Assembly: GCA_900769695.1 (NCBI GenBank)
Contig: CAAGHO010000010.1
Location: 1-17,982 of the forward strand
Direction: 5' to 3'
Source of the DNA: Bacilli bacterium
GTDB taxonomy: Bacteria > Bacillota_I > Bacilli_A > RF39 > UBA660
Length of the DNA stretch: 17,982 nt
The position numbers and the translations under genes were made by a program. Within the stretch, counting starts at the first letter, position 1; the number at the start of each line of letters is the position of its first letter. Below, piece by piece: positions 1 to 8,325 of the stretch. A model generated the notes under the pieces. That model saw nothing but the letters and a program-made list of their open reading frames with translations. It was not told the origin of the DNA and did no database searches.

Positions 1-571
1 CCATGGTTATACTCCAACCTTTTTTAAGTATTCCAGTATTTTCTCCAAAATGATATTTTTTTCCTTCTATCTCATATATTCCTTTTATGATTTTTCCATT
101 TTGATAATAGTAATTATTACCATCTATAAATACCCATTTATCAAGTAATTTGCCTTCACTATTAAAAGTATAATTAATACCGTTTACTTGTTGTATACCT
201 TTATACATACCCTTTTCATAACTGAAGTAATATGTATTGCCTTCTATTTGTTGCCATCCTTCTTGAAGGATACCATTATTATCAGAATAATACTGTCTTT
301 TATCCATAGTTATACTCCAACCTTTTTTTAGTATTCCAGTATTTTCTCCAAAATGATATTTCTTTCCTTCTATCTCATATATACCCTTATACATACCTTT
401 TTCATAACTAAAGTAATATGTATTGCCTTCTATTTGTTGCCATCCTTCTTGAAGAACACCATTAGCATCGGAATAATACTGTCTTTTATCCATGGTTATA
501 CTCCAACCTTTTTTAAGTATTCCAGTATTTTCTCCAAAATGATATTTTTTTCCTTCTATCTCATATATACC
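1..571 (-). repeat. Tandem 186-bp coding repeats (cell-wall-binding modules)
   Basis: Two adjacent 186-bp units (386-571 and 200-385) are nearly identical at the DNA level and encode 62 residues each. A diverged 117-bp unit (83-199) follows, and a third copy of the first 82 bp of the unit lies at 1-82. The near identity at synonymous positions suggests recent duplication or gene conversion. Confidence 0.9.
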
Positions 572-718
572 TTTCAAAGCAACTCCATTCTGATAGCAAT
601 AAGTATTGCCATCAGATAAAGTTTTCCAAGTAAAATTTTGTACATCATTTGCAAAAACATTTTTTGGTATTATTAGTAATATTATTGTAAAATAAATAAA
701 AATAAACATTTTCTTCAT
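1..718 (-). CDS. Secreted cell-wall-binding repeat protein, C-terminal part cut by window edge
   Basis: Reading from the ATG at 718 gives 239 codons that stay open to the left edge. The N-terminus is a signal peptide: MKK, a hydrophobic run, then NVFA with likely cleavage after Ala23. The rest is aromatic- and glycine-rich repeats of the choline/glucan-binding type (CW_binding_1-like), with units such as GWQQIEGNTYYF, KGIYEIEGKKYHFG and ILKKGWSITM. There are two almost identical 62-residue units (residues 50-111 and 112-173), a diverged 39-residue unit (174-212), and the start of a third copy. Such repeats normally bind wall polysaccharide or teichoic acid and anchor a protein to the surface. 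A catalytic or other domain could lie beyond the edge. An AGGAG site at 731-735 lies in the last codons of the upstream glycosyltransferase gene, 8 bp away, so the two are co-transcribed. Family assignment is confident; the ligand is unknown. Confidence 0.85.
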   Translation of the reverse strand, partial: MKKMFIFIYFTIILLIIPKNVFANDVQNFTWKTLSDGNTYCYQNGVALKGIYEIEGKKYHFGENTGILKKGWSITMDKRQYYSDANGVLQEGWQQIEGNTYYFSYEKGMYKGIYEIEGKKYHFGENTGILKKGWSITMDKRQYYSDNNGILQEGWQQIEGNTYYFSYEKGMYKGIQQVNGINYTFNSEGKLLDKWVFIDGNNYYYQNGKIIKGIYEIEGKKYHFGENTGILKKGWSITM

Positions 719-726
719 TTCTATAT

Positions 727-1809
727 TTAACTCCTTTTTTTACCAAATATTCTTAATATTTTTTCCTTAAAACGCCAAGTTTTTGAATTTAGTATTTTAT
801 TTAATTCTTCTTTATAATAATCACGTTCTAATTCTTTTTCTCTTATAATTTTCTGATCAGCATTTTTTATTTCCTGTTTTTCTCTTCTTAATCTAGTGAT
901 AATTCCTTCAGAAACTTTTATCGTATTTGATAATACATTTTTTTTATTTAATCCTTTATAATATTTTATATCAATGCTTTTACAAAATGATAGACTGATT
1001 GGGTTATTTGAGTATGTAATAGAAATATTTTTATCAACAATACTATAATATTTAGAAATTTTTAATAATGTAGCCTTAGATATAGATCCTTTTTCTATAA
1101 TTTCATCTAGTATTTCATATTGATGAAAACCAAATTCCTCACTTCTATCATGAAAACTGCTATGATTAAGTCGACCAATAATTACTTTATTCATTAATTG
1201 TTCTTTACTTCTAACAGGAAAATGAGCGATATATAAATTAGGATTAACAACTTCTGGTAAAACTTGACCATCTTGACATCTAGCTGAATGAGAACCTATT
1301 TCTAAAAATATTCCTTTCGAATAATTTTTTTTAGAAATAAAACATTTATAATTGCATTTTTGTTCTTCTTTTTCTTTTCTTCTTGAAACAATTTTTTTAG
1401 GAATAAATAAATCATCATTATCATTTTCTGTCAAAATATAATTTTCCATTCTATATTTATATAAATAGTTTTTGTCTAATTTTTCTAATATATTTCTTGG
1501 ATTTTGGCCCTTGTATGAGCAAACAAATTCATCTGCATCGATAGGAAAAATAAAATCTGGTTTATATTTATTAATCGTATAATTTAATAATTCATTTCTT
1601 CTTACGGTTTGATCAAATACTGTATTTTGATCTATTAATATATCTATATTGTATCCTTCTTTTTTTAATTGCTTTAGAATTGTTAATGTATTATCATTAC
1701 TACAATTATCAGATATAACAATCCCGTCAAAAACATTCATATTGTATCTAACAAAACTTTCTATAATATCTTCTTCATCTCTAACTGTAGTAAAAGCCCA
1801 TATTTTCAT
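727..1809 (-). CDS. Family 2 glycosyltransferase (GT-A fold) with C-terminal coiled coil
   Basis: This 360-residue protein is a predicted cytosolic, membrane-associated glycosyltransferase. Its start, TTVRDEEDIIESFVRYN, is typical of the Glyco_tranf_2_4 branch of family GT2. SDNCSND (33-39) is the nucleotide-binding turn and FPIDADEF holds the metal-binding DxD (Asp91, Asp93). The C-terminal part is charged and helical (about 306-340) and ends in an SKTWRFKEK motif (342-350), a tail seen in many Firmicute polysaccharide glycosyltransferases. The donor and acceptor cannot be read from the sequence. The start is backed by AGGAG at 1818-1822. A TATAAT-like hexamer (complement of 1833-1838) in the 57-bp gap after the acyltransferase gene has no convincing -35, so read-through from 3035-3063 is the likelier source of transcript. 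Confidence 0.85.
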   Translation of the reverse strand: MKIWAFTTVRDEEDIIESFVRYNMNVFDGIVISDNCSNDNTLTILKQLKKEGYNIDILIDQNTVFDQTVRRNELLNYTINKYKPDFIFPIDADEFVCSYKGQNPRNILEKLDKNYLYKYRMENYILTENDNDDLFIPKKIVSRRKEKEEQKCNYKCFISKKNYSKGIFLEIGSHSARCQDGQVLPEVVNPNLYIAHFPVRSKEQLMNKVIIGRLNHSSFHDRSEEFGFHQYEILDEIIEKGSISKATLLKISKYYSIVDKNISITYSNNPISLSFCKSIDIKYYKGLNKKNVLSNTIKVSEGIITRLRREKQEIKNADQKIIREKELERDYYKEELNKILNSKTWRFKEKILRIFGKKRS

Positions 1810-1866
1810 ATTATCTTCTCCTTTTATATAGTATTATAGTACGTTCTTCTTAATAACCTTTTTGCT

Positions 1867-2982
1867 TTATATTCTGCTAATGTAATTATAAAATCTTTCT
1901 TTTTCTTTTTTTACTATTTTTCTATTGTTAATAAATTTAGTTATTAAATTTCTTGTATATTCAATTAATAGACAAACTGTAAAAATTAGTATAGCACATA
2001 AGAACATATATATAATTGATCTCGGTCCCTTCATCATTCCATTATCTATTCTTAATTTTTTATATAATATTAATCTTATTAAATCATTATCATGTATTAA
2101 ATACACACCCAATATTATACTTGCTACCTTATTAATAAATCTATTTTTTATTGTTAATGTTTCAAAATATAGAAAATAACAAATTGATTGAATAATGTCA
2201 ATTGGTGTTGAATAATTATATTGGCTATTCATAATATACTTAGAAAATAAATTAACCACTGGATTGATACAATTATTAAGTTGTTTAGCAAATATAATAA
2301 TTACAAAATTAGCAATTGCACAAAAAATAAATCCAAAAAGAAACACTAATTGTCTTTTTTCCCTTGAATATATCTTAAAATGATAATTGTCTTTTATAGG
2401 ATACTTTCTAAAATATGCTCCCAATAAATATAAGTAGCAAAATTGAATAATAGTATATCCATTATTACTTACAGTAACATTATTAGTTATAAATGGAATT
2501 ATAGAAAATATTAAAAATGATATTAATAATAATTTTCGATATTCATTATGTTTCAGGTTTTCTATTAATTTATTAATAAAAGGACTTAATAAATAAATTA
2601 TTAGATAGCAATTTATAAACCAGTATTTTCCTGAACCAATTGGAAATAAATCGATAATAAAATCTATTGGTGCTAATTTAATAAATTTAAATTGTGTTAA
2701 AAATAGTAAGATTATCACTCTATAAAACCAAACTAATAAAAACAATCTTAAAAACTTTTTTAATGAAAACTTTGATTTTGATTGAAAGTATCCTGTTACT
2801 AATACAAATGAATTAACGTGTACTACAAATAATGCTAATAAAAAATTATAGAGTAAATTTGTTGCACCTGTACTCATAGTTATTAATTTTCCATGAATAA
2901 TGATGTGCCATAAGATAATCATAAACATTGATATTATTCTCATCAATTCAAAATTTGATTCTCTTTCATGTGTTGACTTCAT
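1867..2982 (-). CDS. Integral membrane acyltransferase (acyltransferase 3 family)
   Basis: This 371-residue protein has about ten predicted membrane helices. The N-terminal signature NFELMRIISMFMIILWHIII carries the Arg15 and His26 pair of the acyltransferase 3 (OafA/WecH-like) family, in which the histidine is needed for moving an acyl group, usually acetyl or succinyl, onto an extracytoplasmic sugar. GSGKYWFINCYLIIYLLSPFI is a second family-typical stretch. It most likely decorates a wall or surface glycan; the substrate is unknown. It is the first gene after the promoter at 3035-3063. The ribosome site is non-canonical (AGGGG, about 9 bp before the ATG). It is followed by a glycosyltransferase and a wall-binding protein in the same direction, which fits an envelope role. 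Confidence 0.85.
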   Translation of the reverse strand: MKSTHERESNFELMRIISMFMIILWHIIIHGKLITMSTGATNLLYNFLLALFVVHVNSFVLVTGYFQSKSKFSLKKFLRLFLLVWFYRVIILLFLTQFKFIKLAPIDFIIDLFPIGSGKYWFINCYLIIYLLSPFINKLIENLKHNEYRKLLLISFLIFSIIPFITNNVTVSNNGYTIIQFCYLYLLGAYFRKYPIKDNYHFKIYSREKRQLVFLFGFIFCAIANFVIIIFAKQLNNCINPVVNLFSKYIMNSQYNYSTPIDIIQSICYFLYFETLTIKNRFINKVASIILGVYLIHDNDLIRLILYKKLRIDNGMMKGPRSIIYMFLCAILIFTVCLLIEYTRNLITKFINNRKIVKKEKERFYNYISRI

Positions 2983-3034
2983 AACCTTATCCCCTAACTA
3001 AATTATTGTTCTCCCTATAATATTCTACATATAA

Positions 3035-3063
3035 ATTATACCATACTAAGTATTATAAATCAA
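3035..3063 (-). promoter_or_regulatory. Sigma-A-type promoter with extended -10 for the acyltransferase unit
   Basis: On the minus strand a -35 TTGATT (complement of 3058-3063) is followed after exactly 17 bp by TATAAT (complement of 3035-3040). A TGG directly before the -10 gives an extended TGn element. The start site would be near 3028, about 45 bp before the ATG at 2982. The -35 box overlaps the T-tract of the terminator of the preceding operon. Confidence 0.75.
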
Positions 3064-3093
3064 AAAAAATAGGATTTTTATTTCCTATTTTTT
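3062..3093 (-). terminator. Rho-independent terminator ending the 11-gene glycan operon
   Basis: On the minus strand AAAAAATAGGA (3093-3083) pairs with TCCTATTTTTT (3074-3064) as an 11-bp stem with an 8-nt loop, and the T run continues to 3062. The stop codon of the GtrB-like gene (3080-3078) lies in the loop, so the coding end and terminator are merged. The stem is AT-rich, as expected in this genome. Confidence 0.8.
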
Positions 3094-4031
3094 GTGTTGA
3101 TTAGTACATACTCAAATAATTGTCTATGTTTTTTTGCAACTACTTCTAAAACAATTCCACATGATAGTGAAATTAATGATATCATTAACATAAATCCTGA
3201 AAAAATTAATGTTGGGAATCTTGCTACTAAACCAGTCTTAAAATATTCATAAAAAACTGGTGTTCCAAAGCAGATAGATATTACTAAAAATAACAAGCTT
3301 ATAATTCCAAAAAATACCATAGGTTTATATTCTTTAAATAGTCTTGCAATTGTTTTTAAAACTTTAAATCCATCACTGTATGTATTTAATTTTGATACAG
3401 ATCCGCTTGGTCTATCCCTGTACTCAACTGGAATTTCTTCAACATACATATTTTTATCTAATGCATGAATTGTCATCTCATTTTCTATTTCAAATCCCTT
3501 TGATAGCACAGGAAAGGTCTTTACAAAATCATAACTAAAAGCTCTATAACCTGTCATAATATCATTTATATGCCCTTTAAATAATGAATTAATAAGCAAT
3601 CTTACAAGTCTATTGCCTAGATTATGAAATGGTCTTTTATTTTCTGTAAAATAAGTAGATGATAGTCTATCACCAACCACCATATCAGCACCTTTATTTA
3701 AGACTAATTCGCACATTTCCCTTGCGTTTTCCTTAGGATATGTATCATCACCATCTATCATTAAATAACAATCAGCATCAATATCTTTAAACATACTTCT
3801 AATTACATTACCTTTTCCTTGTCTATATTCATATTTGACTATAGCGCCTGCTTTTCTTGCTATTTCATCAGTACCATCAGTACTATTATTATCATATACA
3901 TAGATATCTGCTTCAGGTAAAACTTCTCTGTAATCTTTGACAACTTTTTCTATTGTTTTACTTTCATTATAGCATGGAATTAAAACTGCTATTTTTTTAT
4001 CACTTAATAAATTTTTACTATTTTTCTTCAT
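3078..4031 (-). CDS. GtrB/DPM1-type polyprenyl-phosphate glycosyltransferase
   Basis: This 317-residue protein has an N-terminal GT-A catalytic domain (about 12-230) and two C-terminal membrane helices (about 237-257 and 276-299). Family GT2 motifs are PCYNES (19-24), YDNNSTDGT (46-54) and the metal-binding DGDDTYP (93-99). This architecture is that of GtrB and dolichyl-phosphate-mannose synthase-like enzymes, which move a sugar from a nucleotide donor to polyprenyl phosphate at the inner face of the membrane. The GtrA-like gene directly upstream (15-bp gap) and the GT-C gene before it complete the classical three-part gtr arrangement. The start is supported by AAGGAG 7 bp before the ATG. It is the last gene of the operon, with its stop in the loop of a terminator. 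The sugar, often glucose, cannot be determined. Confidence 0.9.
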   Translation of the reverse strand: MKKNSKNLLSDKKIAVLIPCYNESKTIEKVVKDYREVLPEADIYVYDNNSTDGTDEIARKAGAIVKYEYRQGKGNVIRSMFKDIDADCYLMIDGDDTYPKENAREMCELVLNKGADMVVGDRLSSTYFTENKRPFHNLGNRLVRLLINSLFKGHINDIMTGYRAFSYDFVKTFPVLSKGFEIENEMTIHALDKNMYVEEIPVEYRDRPSGSVSKLNTYSDGFKVLKTIARLFKEYKPMVFFGIISLLFLVISICFGTPVFYEYFKTGLVARFPTLIFSGFMLMISLISLSCGIVLEVVAKKHRQLFEYVLINTKNRK

Positions 4032-4046
4032 TATTTACTCCTTAAA

Positions 4047-4445
4047 TTATACTTTATCATTTTTTTCTAAAAATAATTTTCTTGTAATAAAATTATAACA
4101 CATTACTACAGCAGTAGCGAATATTTTTGAAATCATGTAATATATACCAAACTTTTTATCCATTATCCACATAATTAATTCATTTATTCCAAGACCTACT
4201 ATACTCAATACTATAAATACAACTAACTCTGTTGTTTTACTGTTTTTTTCTTTAGCTACATCAAATACCCATTTAACACTAGCTATATAATTAAATATAA
4301 CTGATATGGTAAATGATATTGCAGCGGATATTAAAACTGGAATCTTAAATATTTCTGTTAATATAACCATTATACCATAATCTATCGCAAAAGCAATTAC
4401 CCCAACAATACCAAATTTTAATAATTGATTAAATATTTTTTTCAT
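4047..4445 (-). CDS. GtrA family membrane protein (putative polyprenyl-phosphate-sugar flippase)
   Basis: This 132-residue protein has four predicted membrane helices (about 10-30, 37-58, 75-93, 102-121). The opening FNQLLKFGIVGVIAFAIDYG is the GtrA (PF04138) signature, and the NYIASVKWVF and YNFITRKLF segments also fit. GtrA proteins are thought to help a polyprenyl-phosphate-linked sugar cross the membrane, although the flipping role is inferred rather than firmly proven in the family. The length is typical. The gene lies between a GT-C glycosyltransferase and a GtrB-like enzyme, the expected partners. The ribosome site is AGAGGT 7 bp before the ATG. Confidence 0.9.
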   Translation of the reverse strand: MKKIFNQLLKFGIVGVIAFAIDYGIMVILTEIFKIPVLISAAISFTISVIFNYIASVKWVFDVAKEKNSKTTELVVFIVLSIVGLGINELIMWIMDKKFGIYYMISKIFATAVVMCYNFITRKLFLEKNDKV

Positions 4446-4468
4446 ATTTCATACCTCTATTATAAATA

Positions 4469-6133
4469 CTATTTTAATATATTTTTATTTAGTTTATAAA
4501 AACTAATAATATTACTATTGAATATTTTATATGAATAAACATGTTCATATTTACTCATATCTATATATGAATAAACGGAATTATTTAAACTATATATTAT
4601 TTTATTTTCTTTTAGATATTTTTCTATATTATCATCTGTTACTACTATTATTTTATCTTTTAAATATTTACTTGAATTAGTACATATATCAGTAATTATC
4701 CTATTATTGAATCCGCTACCATATAAATATATATGGCCATCGTCATTTACTTCATATTTTGATGATTTTTCAAGTTTATGTAATGCATCTATCGAAGTAA
4801 CATTATAGTAATCCAATTCATATGTGTTTGAAAGATTATTTCTGCCAGCTAGTATATTATAATATGCTGTATTTGCAACGCCATACTTAAATAGATAAAA
4901 TATATTTATTACAATTGTAATCATTACAATACTATAAAATATATATATCAATTTTTTTTCTTTTATATTTAATATATAGTTAATAGAAAATGATGAGAAT
5001 ATAATAATTAAACCATATAGAAAATAAAAATGTCTCCACCCGTTATAAATATTAGGTTTAGAAGTAATTGCTATCATAAATGGAACTAAGAATATTAAAA
5101 GTATTATTAAATATGAATATTCTTGAAAATTAATTTTTCTATTTTTTATTGATTTTACAAATCTGATAAAAAATAATATTAAAGAAAATAAATATAAGAT
5201 TATTACAATAATTGGCAAAGTGATAGCCATCATTTTTGGTAAGTAATACCATGGTAATGGATTACTGTCATGATTGTATCTTACTCCTTCAAATAAAACT
5301 GTAATTGAACCTCTAAAATTAACACTATTTGTTAAACAATAATTTACATAATCGAATAATTTAAAACTACCTGTTCCCCATATAGCTGGTGTTAATATAA
5401 TAAATAATACTACGGACATAACTGCCGCTAATAGTCCACATAAAAAATTATGTTTATTCCACTTTTTTTCAATGGATGTATGAATAATATATCCAACACC
5501 TAGTATAAATAAGAAAAATAATCCAAGTATTTTAATGTTACAAACAAAGGCACTAACTATTGCAAACGCTACTGCATATCTATATCTTTTTTCTTTTATA
5601 AATTTAAGACCATAATATATCATTATGATTAATAACGACATCAATATAATATCTTTGTTATTATGTAAACTATCTATTAATATTCTTGGTGATATAAAAT
5701 ACAATAATGTTGAAATAATAGAAACTTTTTTTGATTTGAATAGATATATTGTCAACTTATAAATAAAGATAGTACTTAGAAAAAATATTAAATATGTATA
5801 TAGATGCCATAAAATTGATGTATAATACATTGAATAATTTCTTAAAGTAAGAACGGGAATAAATAAGTAATAGGGAGCCATTCCATGATCTTTTTCACTA
5901 CTTTCACTTATCGATATTATTCCTTTTTCATTCAATGAATCGCTTAACTCTTCTAAACCTGATAATTCAAAATAATCTTTTACATTACCTAGTAATATAT
6001 TTTGCTCCAAATTTTCATCAAAGTTACCATTTATATGGGGAATGAAACATAGTCCTATTAAAAACAGTATTGAAAAAATCCCAATCAAGAGATACTTATA
6101 TTTATTTTTTAAAAATTTATATACTTTTTTCAT
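4469..6133 (-). CDS. GT-C integral membrane glycosyltransferase (GT39/PMT-like)
   Basis: From the ATG at 6133 this is a 554-residue, multi-helix membrane protein. After the first helix, the outward loop holds NFDENLEQN with Asp39-Glu40, the acidic pair usual at the active site of PMT/GT39-type GT-C enzymes; DHGMAPYYLF follows. Such enzymes use a polyprenyl-phosphate-linked sugar at the outer face, which matches the GtrA and GtrB genes just downstream. The C-terminal ~120 residues are predicted extracytoplasmic. Start choice: an in-frame ATG at 6148 would overlap the upstream gene but has no good ribosome site, while 6133 follows GAGAGG (6141-6146) at 7 bp. The acceptor, a glycan or a protein, is unknown. 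Confidence 0.8.
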   Translation of the reverse strand: MKKVYKFLKNKYKYLLIGIFSILFLIGLCFIPHINGNFDENLEQNILLGNVKDYFELSGLEELSDSLNEKGIISISESSEKDHGMAPYYLFIPVLTLRNYSMYYTSILWHLYTYLIFFLSTIFIYKLTIYLFKSKKVSIISTLLYFISPRILIDSLHNNKDIILMSLLIIMIYYGLKFIKEKRYRYAVAFAIVSAFVCNIKILGLFFLFILGVGYIIHTSIEKKWNKHNFLCGLLAAVMSVVLFIILTPAIWGTGSFKLFDYVNYCLTNSVNFRGSITVLFEGVRYNHDSNPLPWYYLPKMMAITLPIIVIILYLFSLILFFIRFVKSIKNRKINFQEYSYLIILLIFLVPFMIAITSKPNIYNGWRHFYFLYGLIIIFSSFSINYILNIKEKKLIYIFYSIVMITIVINIFYLFKYGVANTAYYNILAGRNNLSNTYELDYYNVTSIDALHKLEKSSKYEVNDDGHIYLYGSGFNNRIITDICTNSSKYLKDKIIVVTDDNIEKYLKENKIIYSLNNSVYSYIDMSKYEHVYSYKIFNSNIISFYKLNKNILK

Positions 6134-6137
6134 TTTT

Positions 6138-8252
6138 CTACCTCTCATTTACTTCTAAATTTAATATTTGTAATGCTATAAACTCATTTACTTCTTTTTC
6201 ACCATTATAAAGCTTTAAGAGTAATTTTTCATTATCATTTAAATTAACATTTACATCATATTTATGTAAATTACCATTTTGATTAGTTAATTCATAACTA
6301 TCTAAGACAATTTCACCATCTTTTGATTTTTTGACCAATTTCAGTGTTAAACTATCAAAAGATACTTTCTTCATATATTTACCAATACCTGCGTAAAATT
6401 TAACATTATAATCAGTATTGTTTTTTAATTTAAAATCATAGGTTTTAACTATTTCCATTCTATTGTTTTTACTAACATTGTTTTTTTCTATTCTAAACAC
6501 ATATATAAAATTATCATTATCAGTAAAATCAAAATTATAAATACCTTTAATTCCTGTTATATAATATTTTTTATTATTAATTGTTTCAATAAAATTATCA
6601 AGATCAACCGAATCAACTAATGTATATATTTTTGTATTTTTTCTAAAATAACTGTTAAATATTTTTTGTGTTTTCTTATTTGAAACCCCATTAGTAATTG
6701 AAACCATTGGAATATCATCACTTATTAATTCTGCAAATCCGGAATTTGCTTGAGATATTGCCATTACAGAATTTTTTTCAAATTTAATCGTTTTGGAATT
6801 ATTAAATTTTAAAGATTTTTTAATATTATATTTATATGAATAAACATCATGAGAAAATATATTATTAAATGTCCAAAATTGAGCATCAACAACATATTTA
6901 TCATAGGAATATTTATAATTAAAAATCAATGCAACTGAAACAGTAATTACCATTATGTACTTTTTGCTTTTAATAGTATCATATAAAAATAAATAAGTAG
7001 AAATATTGCCTAATACTAAAACAACTAATCCGTATCTAGTATATCCTAGCATAAAATTTGACCATATTAAATAACTAAAAAATGTAATAAGGTAAAATAA
7101 TGTTTTTTCATTGTAAGTTTTCTTCTTTCTCACAACTATTTCATATAATTTTTTTAATAAATAAATAAAACATATAATATAACCTATTCCCCACATAGGT
7201 TCAACTATTGCAGCATCATATGCCTTTCCTGGATAAAAAAACATATATACTGGCCAGATTAAATATTCAATAAATGTTTTTGGTCCAAAGCGGTTATCCA
7301 TCCAATTTGATAAACTATAATAACTAGATTTAAAAATAGAATTATAAAATGGGAAAACCGGATTACCTGTTGATATCCAAGTATAAAAGACATAAATAAA
7401 AATAACAAAAATAAAACACGAAATTATAGATAATATATCTTTTAACTTTAAATATTTAAATATTTTTCTATTCTTTAAAATATATATAATAAATAAATAG
7501 ATTATTAGTATTGCATTTGATATTTTTGAAATAAATGCAAACCCAACAAGAAAACCAATATATAATAATTGTTTTATATCATAATCTTCTTTATTTGTTA
7601 TTTTTTTACCAAATATGCAAATTATAAATAATTCAAGCAAGAAAATAATCGATACATTATCTACATAATAACTATCAATAAGTTCAATAATTGAAAGTGA
7701 TATAGTTGATAATAATGACAATATTGATATTATTAAATTATTATTTTTGGTATTCTTAATAAAATTGGAAAAAATATTTTTAATTTGATAATATATAACT
7801 ATCAAAATCCCATATTGAAGTATTGTTCCTAATCTATATCCTAAAAAAAACCTGAATAAGTAGAATAATCTATCTGTAAATGCATATGTAAATGAATTTA
7901 TGTTTTTACTTGGAAAAAAATCCCCAAATATTTTATCAGAAAATGGATTTTCCTGTAAAAACAAATGATAATTTAATGTATCAAAAGTTCTATCAGGAAA
8001 GACAATTGTTATAATTGCAAAAAAAGCAATTACAACAAAAAATATAGAATCATATTTATTTATATCATTTTTTATAGTAATTTTTTCTTTTAAGATGAAA
8101 AACATTATACTATATAATACCACACCAATTAATAAACTATATATATATTTAAGATTAAATATATACGTAATATAGTCTGTAAAAAGGACTATAAAAGATA
8201 TAGATAAAAATATAATCATAAAAATGTTAATACTAATTTTCTTTTTTTTCAT
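6138..8252 (-). CDS. Large GT-C-like membrane glycosyltransferase with extracytoplasmic C-terminal domain
   Basis: This 704-residue protein has about twelve hydrophobic helices over residues 1-450. The first large loop carries FPDRTFDTLNYHLF, with Asp91 and a YH pair (95-96), resembling the acidic loop of GT-C enzymes that take sugars from polyprenyl phosphates. Residues from about 455 to the end are hydrophilic, with a final ~120-residue stretch rich in alternating polar and hydrophobic residues that looks like a beta-sandwich, possibly carbohydrate-binding. No named family is recognised beyond the GT-C fold, so the function is inferred from topology and neighbours. It starts with AGGAG 8 bp before the ATG. 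Its last codons, GAG AGG TAG, carry the ribosome site of the next gene, 4 bp away. A 73-bp gap precedes it, with no clear terminator. Confidence 0.7.
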   Translation of the reverse strand: MKKKKISINIFMIIFLSISFIVLFTDYITYIFNLKYIYSLLIGVVLYSIMFFILKEKITIKNDINKYDSIFFVVIAFFAIITIVFPDRTFDTLNYHLFLQENPFSDKIFGDFFPSKNINSFTYAFTDRLFYLFRFFLGYRLGTILQYGILIVIYYQIKNIFSNFIKNTKNNNLIISILSLLSTISLSIIELIDSYYVDNVSIIFLLELFIICIFGKKITNKEDYDIKQLLYIGFLVGFAFISKISNAILIIYLFIIYILKNRKIFKYLKLKDILSIISCFIFVIFIYVFYTWISTGNPVFPFYNSIFKSSYYSLSNWMDNRFGPKTFIEYLIWPVYMFFYPGKAYDAAIVEPMWGIGYIICFIYLLKKLYEIVVRKKKTYNEKTLFYLITFFSYLIWSNFMLGYTRYGLVVLVLGNISTYLFLYDTIKSKKYIMVITVSVALIFNYKYSYDKYVVDAQFWTFNNIFSHDVYSYKYNIKKSLKFNNSKTIKFEKNSVMAISQANSGFAELISDDIPMVSITNGVSNKKTQKIFNSYFRKNTKIYTLVDSVDLDNFIETINNKKYYITGIKGIYNFDFTDNDNFIYVFRIEKNNVSKNNRMEIVKTYDFKLKNNTDYNVKFYAGIGKYMKKVSFDSLTLKLVKKSKDGEIVLDSYELTNQNGNLHKYDVNVNLNDNEKLLLKLYNGEKEVNEFIALQILNLEVNER
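6141..6146 (-). promoter_or_regulatory. Ribosome binding site that decides the start at 6133
   Basis: GAGAGG on the minus strand lies 7 bp before the ATG at 6133 and overlaps the last two sense codons of the upstream gene. It supports 6133 over the alternative in-frame ATG at 6148, whose upstream sequence lacks a comparable site. Confidence 0.7.
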
Positions 8253-8325
8253 AAATATAAATACTCCTATTGTGACTTTTGTCTTTAATTAAAATTTTAT
8301 CATATATAAACAGATTTTAGAAGAA

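Noticed and set aside
1..571. CRISPR-like periodic repeats
   Set aside because: The units are 186 bp, in frame and code for aromatic wall-binding modules; there are no short repeats with unique spacers.
353..619. Plus-strand frame with hydrophobic repeats
   Set aside because: It is antisense to the wall-binding repeats, has no ribosome site, and its internal repetition mirrors the 186-bp units on the minus strand.
8253..8325. Promoter before the large GT-C gene
   Set aside because: A TAAAAT-like hexamer with TG is present but there is no -35 and no terminator in front, so read-through is the simpler reading.
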